NCBI GenBank assembly: GCA_035295985.1
Contig: DATHBT010000245.1
Span: forward strand, 1 to 12,895
DNA from: JAIVGV01 sp035295985
Lineage (GTDB): Bacteria > Acidobacteriota > Blastocatellia > Pyrinomonadales > Pyrinomonadaceae
Direction: 5' to 3'
Length of the DNA stretch: 12,895 bases
The notes under the pieces were generated by a model, which searched no databases, was not told where the DNA came from, and worked only from the letters and a program-made list of their open reading frames with translations. The number at the start of each line of letters is the position of its first letter. Within the stretch, counting starts at the first letter, position 1. The position numbers and the translations under genes were made by a program. Shown here one piece after another: positions 1-6,909 of this stretch.

Positions 1-1113
1 CTCGCCTACCGCGATCAGATCGGGCGCCTCGCCGAACTGCTTCGCGAGGCTGCGCACCACACCGCCCATCCGCACTTCAGCCGCTACCTGCTGCGCCGCG
101 CCAAAGACCTCTTGAATGACGACTACTTCATCAGCGACAGCCTGTGGGCTGGCCTGTCCGACAATCCGCTCGACATCGTCGTCGGCCCGTGCGAAGTCTA
201 TGAGGATCAGTTGATGGGCCTCAAGGCCGCCTTTGAGGCGATGCTGCTGCGGCGCGACTTTGAGGGGACGGAGCGGATCCGCCACTTCCAGGACAAGCTG
301 CCGGCCCTATGCCGCGCCGTGGAGGCGGAGATCGGAAAGTCGCTCGTGATCGACAACTCGCAGCTCGATCTCTCGATGGCTGACCTCGTCTATACGGGCG
401 GCGATGCGCGCAAGGCGATCCCCGCCATAGCCTTCACGCTCCCGAACGACGAGCGCGTCATAGAGCAGGTCGGCAGCCGCCAAGTAATCTTGAAGAACGT
501 CCTCGAGGCGAAGTTTCATTACGTGGCCTGGGCCATTCAGGAGCGGCTCGCCTCCGCCGCGCCGGGCGAGCGGCGGGCCTCCTACGAGAACTTCCTTAAT
601 CACACGCTCTTCCACGAGATTTCGCACACCATCGGCCCGCAACTCATCACGAAAGACGGCGTGGAGACGACCGTCAACCGCAGCCTCAAGCAGTACTATT
701 CGGTGCTCGAAGAGGCGAAGGCCGACACGCTCGCCGTTTGCATCATGTTGTGCGGCGCGGACGCCGAGGCCCGCGCCGGCTTCCTCCGAGGCTACGTGCC
801 CGGCATCCTGCGCCCGATCCGCTACGGCCTCTCAACGGCGCACGGCGGGGCCAACGCCATCCAGTTCAACTACCTGCTCGAACGGGGTGCCGTCGGCGTC
901 GGCCCGGCGGGCGAGTTGCGTTTCGACGCCGAGCGCGTTCGCCGCTCGCTCACCGACCTTACCGCAAGGATCATCGACATACAGGAGCGCGGCGACTTCA
1001 ACGGTGCGCAGCAACTCGTCGCCGCTTACCGCGTGCTGAGCCCCGAGGTTGAACACTTCACCCGCGGGCTAGCCCGAGTGCCCGTCGATATACGTATTAG
1101 CTACGCCGTCTAG
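1..1113 (+). CDS. M49-like (dipeptidyl-peptidase III-type) zinc metallopeptidase, 5'-truncated
   Basis: The reading frame is open from base 1 to the TAG at 1111-1113, so the gene begins upstream of the window; the TTG at 112 is not a convincing start. The visible 370 residues contain HEISH (residues 205-209, counted from base 1), a metal-binding helix, and EEAKAD (237-242). The latter matches the second zinc-ligand motif EE-x-x-A-D/E of the M49 dipeptidyl-peptidase III family. The upstream stretch NPLDIVVGPCEVYEDQLMGL (around residues 55-75) also resembles bacterial M49-like proteins. Eukaryotic DPP III has HExxxH; the shorter HExxH seen here occurs in bacterial relatives. The expected activity is zinc-dependent cleavage of short peptides. 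No export signal can be judged because the N-terminus is missing. Family assignment is fairly firm; exact substrate is unknown. Confidence 0.75.
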   Translation, partial: LAYRDQIGRLAELLREAAHHTAHPHFSRYLLRRAKDLLNDDYFISDSLWAGLSDNPLDIVVGPCEVYEDQLMGLKAAFEAMLLRRDFEGTERIRHFQDKLPALCRAVEAEIGKSLVIDNSQLDLSMADLVYTGGDARKAIPAIAFTLPNDERVIEQVGSRQVILKNVLEAKFHYVAWAIQERLASAAPGERRASYENFLNHTLFHEISHTIGPQLITKDGVETTVNRSLKQYYSVLEEAKADTLAVCIMLCGADAEARAGFLRGYVPGILRPIRYGLSTAHGGANAIQFNYLLERGAVGVGPAGELRFDAERVRRSLTDLTARIIDIQERGDFNGAQQLVAAYRVLSPEVEHFTRGLARVPVDIRISYAV

Positions 1114-1337
1114 CGCGGTCGCCACCCCGGCATACGCTCCGACGCCCCATCCAAGCTGCGCGCCGTTAATTTGCTTCTTATGTTCCTGAGCGGCGCTGGC
1201 GAGCACTCCCACGCAGCCCTCACGCGGCCTCGCCGCGCCAATCCACCTCGAAAATCTCGGCGGGCCGCACGCGGTTCTTGACGGTCACGGGCGGCTGGCG
1301 TCGCGGCGTGAACCGGCCGTGCGTGAGTGCGGCGTCG

Positions 1338-1362
1338 GCCGACGACTTAGCAGCTCGTCGGC
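1338..1362. other. 8-bp inverted repeat with overlapping 12-bp palindrome
   Basis: GCCGACGA (1338-1345) pairs perfectly with TCGTCGGC (1355-1362) across a 9-base loop. The left arm also sits in a perfect palindrome CGTCGGCCGACG (1333-1344), so two alternative structures are possible. No T-run follows, so this could be an operator, a weak terminator for the upstream gene, or chance in GC-rich DNA. Confidence 0.3.
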
Positions 1363-1401
1363 GCGAAACCCTCGGGCGGTGGCACCCGCCGGGGTAACTT
1401 T

Positions 1402-1430
1402 TTGGAACGTCCGCCTTCGCGGGTTGTAAT
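1402..1430 (+). promoter_or_regulatory. Possible sigma70-type promoter of the TPR-thioredoxin gene
   Basis: TTGGAA (1402-1407) and TGTAAT (1425-1430) are separated by 17 bases and lie about 55 bases before the likely start codon. This is the most promoter-like sequence in a GC-rich spacer. It is based on hexamer likeness only. Confidence 0.3.
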
Positions 1431-1487
1431 ACCATAGAGCCTCTCTGTCGCGCCCGTTACTATTCAACCCAACCGGAGGTGACGGAA

Positions 1488-3695
1488 ATGAAGTCCGCCG
1501 CGAAGTCCGCGACCCGGCCGCGCCCCGCGACGCCGGTTCTCCTCCTCTGCTTCGCCGCCGCACTCGCGGCCGGCCCGGCGCGCGCGCAGGGCGCAGGCCC
1601 CGTCTGCGAAGCCCCGCCGGCCGTTAAGCGCGCCCTCGAATCGCTGCCCGAGGACGACTCGAAGTTGATTTCGGCCGCGCGCCGGGAGAAGAGGCTTGAG
1701 GCGCTGCGCCCGCTGTTGCAACAGTTCCCCGACGACCTGTTCGTCCACAGGCGTTTCCAGGAGGCCGCGCAGGGCGCGTCGGCCGCGGAGCGGAGCGCGC
1801 TCGCCGAGCAGTACCGCGCACTCTCGGCCAAACGGCCGGACGATCCGCTCTACCTCTATCTCCACGGGCGACTGCTCGTCGGCCGTAACACGCCGGAGGC
1901 GCGTGCGCTCATGGAGCGCGCGCTCGCGCGCGACCCTGACTTCGCCTGGGCGCACCTGTCGCTCGCGGACATCTACAACCTCCCGCGCTACAGGGATAAG
2001 GCGAAGGCCCAGGAAGCCGTCAAGGCCTTCTTCCGCATCTGCCCCGCGCCGCTCAGCCCCGAAGCGTACCGCCACCTGAGGGGTTCGGGCGACACGGCCC
2101 TCATACGCGAAGGCGCGCGCGCTCTCCGGGCGCGCCTCGAATCCAGCCGCGATCCGGCGGAGCTGGCGTTCTACAACACCCTCTGGCAGCTGGAGTTCAG
2201 CGCACGCCCCGTCGCGGAACACACGCAGGTGCGCGAACAGGCGAAGGCCGACCTGGAGCGTTTGCGTGGGATGAACCTTACAGACAGCAGGAGGTGGTTT
2301 GAGACGCTGCGGGCCGGCTACAGGGTGACGAACGACAAGGAGGCCCGTCGCCGTGCCGAGGACGAAATCATCTCCCGCTTCCCACACTCACTCTCGGCCA
2401 AGAGCCTGATCATGGAGCGCTGGCAGGAGGAGAACCCGCAGCCCGACTGGGGCGGGCCGCGTGAGAACATGCTGGCCTACAACGCCAAGCTGCTGCCGGC
2501 CACGGAAGAGTGGATCCGCCGCTGGCCCGACGACCCCATGCTCCGCTTCCGCAGGTTCGACGCCCTACTCTCGCTCGACACGGCGGCGCTGCCCGAAGTC
2601 GAAGCCGCCTTCGACGCGCTGCAAAAGAGTTCCGAAAAAGACCCCGGCACATTTCTCAGTATTCCGCCCGCGCCCGTCCGCATGGCGCAGCTCTACCTCA
2701 AGCGCGGCGTCCGCCTTGAACGCGTCCCCGAACTCGTGCGCCGCGGCTTCAGCGAGTTCGAGGCGGTGGCGGCGGAGGAGAAGGACTCCGACGCCGCCGC
2801 GCCGGGCGAGAAGAACTACACGCAGGAGAATCTGAAGTCGGTTTACTGGTCGGGCTGGCCCGTTCTGGCGGAGGCGTACCTGAAGACCAAACAGCCGGCC
2901 AGGGCGCGCGAAGTTCTCGCGCAGATGGAGGCGCAACTGGCGAAGGAGAAGCCGGGCGATAAGGCGGAGGCCGGCGACAAATCTCTTCACCAGTGGCGCG
3001 AGGCGACTTTCCTTGAGTGGGCTGGGCGCGTCGCCGAGGCCGAAGGGCGAAGGCTCGACGCCCTGGCCTTCTACCAGGCCGCGCTTACGACCCGCCCGGC
3101 AGGCGGGAGCAGCCAGAGTAAACAGGAGGCGGACGCACTCGCGGCCAGGGCGCGGAAGCTGTGGCTTGCGCTCGGCGGGACGGAGGCGGCTTGGGCCAAG
3201 TGGTCCGGGCGCGGCGCTCCCAGGGACGTTTCGGTCGCGGCCGGCGGCGCGTGGGAGGAGCGAGGCAAGCCGCTCCCCGACTTCGAGCTGACCGATCTCG
3301 GCGGGCGCACCTGGCGTCTCGCAGACCTCAAGGGCAAGGTGGCGTTCATCAACGTGTGGGCCACATGGTGCGGCCCGTGCCAGCAGGAGCTGCCCTACGT
3401 CGAGCGGCTGCACGAACGGCTCAAGGGCCGACAGGACGTGGCGGTGCTGACCTTCAACATTGATCAGGAGGTGGGCCTCGTCGAGCCTTACGTGAAGGAG
3501 AAGGGGCTGACGGTTCCGGTGCTGCCCGCCCGCCCCTACGTCGAGGGCCTGCTCCCCTCGATAGCCATCCCGCGCAGTTGGATCGTGGGGCCTGACGGCA
3601 CCATGCTCATGGAGCAGGTCGGCTTCGGCCGCGAGGGCGACGAGTGGCTCCGCAAGGCGCTGGAGCTGATCGACAAAGCCGGTGCGGCGAAGTGA
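1488..3695 (+). CDS. Exported TPR protein with C-terminal TlpA-type thioredoxin domain
   Basis: The ATG at 1488 is chosen because GGAGG (1475-1479) lies 8 bases upstream; the in-frame GTG at 1479 overlaps that site. The 735-aa product starts with a signal peptide (hydrophobic core about residues 17-28, likely cleavage after ARA at 33), so it acts in the periplasm or at the envelope. Residues about 50-590 are helical with TPR-like segments, for example around 119-165 and 515-535. From about 593 a redoxin/TlpA domain begins (GKPLPDFELTDLGG). It contains WATWCGPC with active-site C628 and C631, and the cis-proline at P695 in SIAIPRSW. TlpA/ResA-type domains reduce or exchange disulfides in exported proteins. 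The TPR part probably selects a partner, which is unknown. The gene stands alone, with long spacers on both sides and a strong hairpin after its stop. Confidence 0.85.
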   Translation: MKSAAKSATRPRPATPVLLLCFAAALAAGPARAQGAGPVCEAPPAVKRALESLPEDDSKLISAARREKRLEALRPLLQQFPDDLFVHRRFQEAAQGASAAERSALAEQYRALSAKRPDDPLYLYLHGRLLVGRNTPEARALMERALARDPDFAWAHLSLADIYNLPRYRDKAKAQEAVKAFFRICPAPLSPEAYRHLRGSGDTALIREGARALRARLESSRDPAELAFYNTLWQLEFSARPVAEHTQVREQAKADLERLRGMNLTDSRRWFETLRAGYRVTNDKEARRRAEDEIISRFPHSLSAKSLIMERWQEENPQPDWGGPRENMLAYNAKLLPATEEWIRRWPDDPMLRFRRFDALLSLDTAALPEVEAAFDALQKSSEKDPGTFLSIPPAPVRMAQLYLKRGVRLERVPELVRRGFSEFEAVAAEEKDSDAAAPGEKNYTQENLKSVYWSGWPVLAEAYLKTKQPARAREVLAQMEAQLAKEKPGDKAEAGDKSLHQWREATFLEWAGRVAEAEGRRLDALAFYQAALTTRPAGGSSQSKQEADALAARARKLWLALGGTEAAWAKWSGRGAPRDVSVAAGGAWEERGKPLPDFELTDLGGRTWRLADLKGKVAFINVWATWCGPCQQELPYVERLHERLKGRQDVAVLTFNIDQEVGLVEPYVKEKGLTVPVLPARPYVEGLLPSIAIPRSWIVGPDGTMLMEQVGFGREGDEWLRKALELIDKAGAAK

Positions 3696-3722
3696 AGGCC
3701 GCAGCCTACTCTGAAAGACGAT

Positions 3723-3785
3723 AACCGCGGAGGCGCGGAGGCGCAGCTTAAGAAAAAGAAGCTGTGCCTCCGCGCCTCCGCGGTT
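3723..3785. repeat. 27-bp-stem palindromic hairpin made of an 8-bp tandem repeat
   Basis: The left arm 3723-3749 and right arm 3759-3785 are reverse complements except for one G-U type mismatch, with a 9-base purine loop (AAGAAAAAG). Each arm contains tandem copies of GGAGGCGC. It starts 27 bases after the TPR-thioredoxin stop codon. It has no T-tract, so it is better described as a REP-like intergenic palindrome than a classical terminator, although such a stem could still stop transcription or protect the 3' end of the mRNA. Confidence 0.75.
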
Positions 3786-4103
3786 CACCTCTTACTACTG
3801 CATACCCTGAGATCGCTTACTTCCCGCCGGCGCAACCGAATCACAAGAGAGTCACAACCTGATCGCTAACACCGCCCGCGCACCGGCCGGCCCGCCTCAA
3901 GGATTCCTCAACCGCCGTCGCTATCCTCTACCCGTCACTCCCCATTCCTTCCCCCTCGTCCCCCCGGCGACTGCACCCGCGCATCGATCCCGCGCAGGCG
4001 GGGCGCGGTCGGGTTTTCGCCGGGCAGGCAGCATCTTTCGAGCGGCTACGGGCCAGGCCCCAGCGCGCCCTCGCCCCGGCCGCTCGCACAGGGAGAAACG
4101 AAA
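3786..4103. other. Intergenic region upstream of the S8 protease
   Basis: I see no gene in these 318 bases. The composition is C-rich. The only supported element is the Shine-Dalgarno-like GGGAGA (4091-4096), 7 bases before the protease ATG. No convincing promoter hexamers were found. Confidence 0.5.
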
Positions 4104-6020
4104 ATGAGAAGGCAGAAAATCTTCCGCGCCGCGGCGCTCTCGCTCCTCGTCCTATCGGCCGTGGCCTTAGGCGCTTACCACTCCGCGCCGCCGTCGGCCG
4201 CCGGGGCCGCCGCCGCGTCGGCGCTCGCGCAACTCGCGCCGGAGTTGCAGGCCAAGGTGGATTCGAGCGTCCTGGAGAAGGCCGCCCTCGGCCGGACGGA
4301 GTTCCTCATCTACATGGGGCGGAAGGCTGACCTGAGCGGGGCCGACGCGCTCTCGACGAAGGAGGAGAAGGGCCAGTACGTCTATGAAAAGCTGACGGCG
4401 ACGGCCGAGGCTTCGCAGTCGGGCGTCAGGCAGACGCTCGCCGAGTTCGGTGCCGAGTACCGCTCCTTCTGGGTGAGCAACGCCGTCTGGGCGAAGGGCG
4501 ACCTGACGGTCGTCAAGGCCATCGCGGCGCACCCCGAGGTGGCCTACATCTACGCCAGCGGCGGCGGCGCGCTGAAACTCCCGCCGCAGGAGGCAGCCAC
4601 CGCGTCCGCTGATGCCGTCACCGCCGAGACGGCGACGGCCTCGGCGAGCTTCCCCAACAACGACCCGAACCCGGAACCGGGCCTGCTGAAGGTCAACGCC
4701 GACGACGTGTGGGCGATGGGTGTTCAGGGCCGGGGCGCGGTGGTCGCCAGCGCCGACACGGGCGTCAACTGGGATCACGCGGCGCTCAAGCGCCAGTACC
4801 GCGGATGGGACGACGCCGCGGGCGTCGCCGATCACAACTATAACTGGCACGACGGGACGCGGACGCCCTGCGAGCCGGGCACGGAGACCAGCAACGCCGC
4901 GCCCTGCGACGACGACAGCCACGGCACGCACACCGTCGGCACGATGGTGGGCGACGACGGCGCGAGCAACCGCGTCGGCATGGCCCCGGAGGCCGAGTGG
5001 GTCGCCTGCCGCAACATGGCGCAGGGCGTCGGCGTCGTCCCGACCTACCTCGACTGCATGCAGTGGTTCATCGCCCCGACCGACCTCGGCGGCCAGAACC
5101 CGCGGCCGGCGAAAGCGCCGCACGTGATCAACAACTCCTGGGGCTGCGTGGAGGGCTGCCCGCCGCCCGCGCTCCAGGACACGCTCCGCGCCTCCCGCGC
5201 GGCCGGGATTTTCTACGCCGTCTCGGCCGGCAACGACGGGCAGAGTCCGCTGGGCGCGGCCCGCACGGGCGTGGTCATTTGCAGCTCGCTCAACTTCCCG
5301 CTGGCGCGCTACCCCGAGTCGTTCACCGTCGGCTCGACCGACATCGGCACCGACACGATCTCCTACTTCAGCAGCCGCGGCCCGGTGCTCGGCGACCCGA
5401 CCGCCCCGGCCGGCCTGATGAAGCCGAACATCACCGCCCCCGGCGCGGGCATCCGATCCAGCGTGCCCGGCGGCGGGTACGGCAACAAGAGCGGGACGAG
5501 CATGGCCGGGCCGCACGTGGCCGGGATGGTCGCGCTGCTCGTCTCGGCCAACCCGCGCCTCGCCGGGATGGTAGATCGGCTCGAAGACATCATCGAGGGG
5601 ACGGCCGTGCGGAAGACCACGACCGAGGGCTGCGGCCTCGACTCCGTCACGGCAGTCCCGAACAACACCTACGGCTGGGGCCGCATCGACGCCCTCGCGG
5701 CCGTCCTCGACGCCCTGCCGCCCACGGCCGCGAACGACACCGCCACGACCACCGAGCGCACGGCCGTCAACGTCAACGTGCTCGCGAACGACACCGACCC
5801 CGACGGCGACACGCTGACCGTCACCTCGGTCGGGCCGGCCTCGAACGGGACGGTCGTCAGGAACGCCGACGGCACGCTGACCTACGTGCCCGCGACCGGC
5901 TTCGTCGGCGTGGACACGTTCGTCTATACGATCTGCGCGCCGGAGGGCTGCCTGACGAGCAGCTCGACGGCCGCCGTCACCGTCACGGTCAACAAGCTCC
6001 GCGGGGGCAAGAAGAAGTGA
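4104..6020 (+). CDS. Secreted S8 (subtilisin) serine protease with propeptide and C-terminal Ig-like domain
   Basis: GGGAGA lies 7 bases before the ATG. The 638-aa product has a signal peptide (MRRQKIF, then a hydrophobic stretch to about residue 24). An I9-like inhibitory propeptide covers about 40-155, and the S8 catalytic domain about 190-530. The catalytic triad is D218 (SADTGVNWDH), H273 (DSHGTHTVGTMVG) and S466 (SGTSMAGPHVAG); N377 in SAGNDG is the oxyanion-hole asparagine. Four cysteines between the Asp and Asn regions may form disulfides. Residues about 538-632 form a tandem-type Ig/cadherin-like domain (AANDTATTTERTAVNVNVLA, DPDGD, TYVP, GVDTFVYTI), common in secreted adhesion or substrate-binding modules. 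The protein ends in a basic tail, RGGKKK. Expected role: extracellular protein degradation after autocatalytic removal of the propeptide. A hairpin terminator follows about 90 bases downstream. Confidence 0.93.
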   Translation: MRRQKIFRAAALSLLVLSAVALGAYHSAPPSAAGAAAASALAQLAPELQAKVDSSVLEKAALGRTEFLIYMGRKADLSGADALSTKEEKGQYVYEKLTATAEASQSGVRQTLAEFGAEYRSFWVSNAVWAKGDLTVVKAIAAHPEVAYIYASGGGALKLPPQEAATASADAVTAETATASASFPNNDPNPEPGLLKVNADDVWAMGVQGRGAVVASADTGVNWDHAALKRQYRGWDDAAGVADHNYNWHDGTRTPCEPGTETSNAAPCDDDSHGTHTVGTMVGDDGASNRVGMAPEAEWVACRNMAQGVGVVPTYLDCMQWFIAPTDLGGQNPRPAKAPHVINNSWGCVEGCPPPALQDTLRASRAAGIFYAVSAGNDGQSPLGAARTGVVICSSLNFPLARYPESFTVGSTDIGTDTISYFSSRGPVLGDPTAPAGLMKPNITAPGAGIRSSVPGGGYGNKSGTSMAGPHVAGMVALLVSANPRLAGMVDRLEDIIEGTAVRKTTTEGCGLDSVTAVPNNTYGWGRIDALAAVLDALPPTAANDTATTTERTAVNVNVLANDTDPDGDTLTVTSVGPASNGTVVRNADGTLTYVPATGFVGVDTFVYTICAPEGCLTSSSTAAVTVTVNKLRGGKKK

Positions 6021-6107
6021 GCCGACACGGGCGAGTCTCTCCCCGCCGGGAGGCGGACGCGCGCGGCTGAAAACCTCGCGACGCGCTCGCACCAGCCTCG
6101 CGGCACG

Positions 6108-6142
6108 AGAAGGGCGGACGACGCTGTGTCGTCCGCCCTTCT
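6108..6142 (+). terminator. Terminator-like hairpin after the S8 protease gene
   Basis: GAAGGGCGGACGAC (6109-6122) and GTCGTCCGCCCTTC (6128-6141) pair perfectly around the 5-base loop GCTGT; an A-T pair extends the stem to 15 bp (6108/6142). Only a short CTT follows instead of a full T-tract. It probably marks the end of the protease transcript and might work in both directions. Confidence 0.65.
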
Positions 6143-6230
6143 TAACGCGCCGGCCTCGCACCCGCACGAGAAGCGCGCGCGCCGCGATCCACAGTCGCCC
6201 GCCGCAGCGACGCCGGCCAGCGCCGCGGCT

Positions 6231-6238
6231 AAAATTTC
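6231..6238. repeat. Left copy of the 8-bp target site duplication
   Basis: AAAATTTC directly abuts the left terminal inverted repeat and is repeated exactly at 9353-9360, next to the right repeat. The restored pre-insertion site is a short AT-rich patch in otherwise very GC-rich intergenic DNA. Confidence 0.9.
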
Positions 6239-6264
6239 GGGAATTATGCCTTTGACACACCCAA
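6239..6264. repeat. Left terminal inverted repeat of the IS1595-like element
   Basis: Starts GGGAATTATG and ends TTGACACACCCAA. Compared with the reverse complement of the right end it differs only at positions 1, 12 and 13. It contains TTGACA (6252-6257), a consensus -35 hexamer pointing inward. Confidence 0.9.
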
Positions 6265-6281
6265 TGGCTAATGACTATAAA
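6252..6281 (+). promoter_or_regulatory. Possible inward-reading promoter at the left end
   Basis: TTGACA (6252-6257, inside the terminal repeat) and TATAAA (6276-6281) are 18 bases apart. It would transcribe the plus strand, antisense to the 82-aa and 54-aa genes. No convincing gene starts just downstream: only a 35-codon frame from ATG 6281 to TAG 6388, which overlaps the -10. The -35 may simply be the mirror copy of the right-end sequence. Confidence 0.35.
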
Positions 6282-6334
6282 TGGCTGGAAATAAGGTAGG
6301 AAGTGGGGGTAAAACAGGTGGTCAAGAAAGGGTC

Positions 6335-6583
6335 TTAGGACTTATCAGGGGCACGCCATCCCAACACATCAGTCGCCACTATCTCTAGTCTTTCTTTCGG
6401 TATTAGCTGTACCCCGCGCCAAACTAAACCTAGATTTTCGCCCCCTGGCTCATCCTTTCTCGCCCTTTCTTCTGTTTCATTCAGCTCTTCCTCTGGGTTA
6501 TCTCCGATGGACAGATGCACATTGCCTGTGATCTCTCCGTCGCGCCTTTTGAGGACTACGCAGCATAGATAAAGGTCTGCCAT
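6335..6583 (-). CDS. Hypothetical 82-aa cargo protein
   Basis: The frame runs on the minus strand from ATG (6583) to TAA (6335). A Shine-Dalgarno-like AGAAAGG lies about 10 bases upstream, within the 16-base gap after the stop of the 54-aa gene, so the two are probably co-transcribed. The sequence begins MADLYLCCVVLKRRDGEITG and continues through an acidic middle (NPEEELNETEERARKDEP) to LGLVWRGVQLIPKERLEIVA. The alternation of strands and a central charged segment suggests a small soluble alpha/beta protein. I recognise no family. No signal peptide or membrane span is evident. Confidence 0.6.
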   Translation of the reverse strand: MADLYLCCVVLKRRDGEITGNVHLSIGDNPEEELNETEERARKDEPGGENLGLVWRGVQLIPKERLEIVATDVLGWRAPDKS

Positions 6584-6599
6584 TTCTTAATGCCTTTCT

Positions 6600-6764
6600 T
6601 TATGACTTGGCGGGCTTCTTACGCGGTTTAACGGCCTTCGGCTCAGGCTTCGGCGGCGGGGTCGCAAGCATCTTCCTCACTGCATCCTCGAAGCTCATCG
6701 GCGGGAGCGTGATAGGATTGCCGGCCTTCCCGTTAGGGTTAGGGTTGTGACGTTCTTTCCGCAT
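6600..6764 (-). CDS. Hypothetical 54-aa lysine/proline-rich cargo protein
   Basis: A minus-strand frame runs from ATG (6764) to TAA (6600). The product begins MRKERHNPNPNGKAGNPITL, has a short helix-like core MSFEDAVRKMLAT, and ends in a low-complexity Pro/Lys tail (TPPPKPEPKAVKPRKKPAKS). Small proteins with a SFE-A-L core and a charged Pro/Lys tail are common hypothetical genes in bacteria and phage-like elements; their function is unknown. A TACAAT -10 lies exactly 7 bases before the ATG, suggesting a leaderless mRNA, although GAGG is also just upstream. The basic tail could bind nucleic acid (inference). The 82-aa gene follows after 16 bases. Confidence 0.6.
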   Translation of the reverse strand: MRKERHNPNPNGKAGNPITLPPMSFEDAVRKMLATPPPKPEPKAVKPRKKPAKS

Positions 6765-6771
6765 ACCTCAC

Positions 6772-6802
6772 ATTGTAGCACTGTAGTAAAATCTATCTAC
6801 AA
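6772..6802 (-). promoter_or_regulatory. Promoter of the 54-aa/82-aa gene pair (extended -10)
   Basis: On the minus strand, TACAAT (6772-6777) is preceded by TGC, giving an extended -10. A -35-like TTGTAG (6797-6802) lies 19 bases upstream. Seven bases separate the -10 from the ATG, so transcription would start at or next to the start codon. The same 7-base spacing is seen at the transposase gene. Confidence 0.45.
6787..6792 (+). promoter_or_regulatory. Possible -10 element for the 306-aa gene
   Basis: TAAAAT on the plus strand, in the AT-richest part of the divergent spacer, overlaps the promoter of the minus-strand pair. No good -35 was found at 16-18 bases. If used, the 306-aa gene would have a leader of about 110 bases carrying the inverted repeats at 6805-6890. 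Confidence 0.25.
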
Positions 6803-6804
6803 CT

Positions 6805-6890
6805 TTCGGCCCGCCTAACTCGCGCCGGCCAGCGCGGGGACAGGTTGCGACTTCCCTGACGCGACGGGCGGGCCGAATCCTCATCAGGGA
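6805..6890 (+). promoter_or_regulatory. Leader with interlocking inverted repeats (possible pseudoknot)
   Basis: TTCGGCCCGCC (6805-6815) pairs perfectly with GGCGGGCCGAA (6867-6877). TCCCTGA (6853-6859), inside that loop, pairs perfectly with TCAGGGA (6884-6890) outside it. The two stems interlock in an H-type pseudoknot order that ends 8 bases before the Shine-Dalgarno sequence of the 306-aa gene. It could control translation of that gene. This rests on base pairing alone. Confidence 0.35.
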
Positions 6891-6909
6891 TCGGCCACAG
6901 GGAGGCCGC

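Larger units (their letters stand above)
1114..1487. other. Intergenic region between the peptidase and TPR-thioredoxin genes
   Basis: No convincing gene is seen in these 374 bases. The region holds a small hairpin (1338-1362), a possible promoter (1402-1430) and the ribosome binding site of the next gene (GGAGG at 1475-1479). No T-tract terminator for the upstream peptidase gene is evident. Confidence 0.6.

Noticed and set aside
1464..2387. 307-codon minus-strand open frame
   Set aside because: Antisense to the N-terminal half of the TPR-thioredoxin gene; low-complexity composition.
2565..3788. 407-codon minus-strand open frame
   Set aside because: Shadow of the TPR-thioredoxin gene; no motif, and it starts within the palindromic hairpin.
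4997..6070. 357-codon plus-strand frame inside the protease gene
   Set aside because: An Arg/His/Gly-rich out-of-frame reading of the protease, typical of GC-rich DNA.
4167..6260. 697-codon minus-strand open frame opposite the S8 protease
   Set aside because: Composition is Arg/Gly/Val/Asp-rich as expected for an antisense shadow of GC-rich coding DNA; the plus strand encodes an unmistakable S8 protease.
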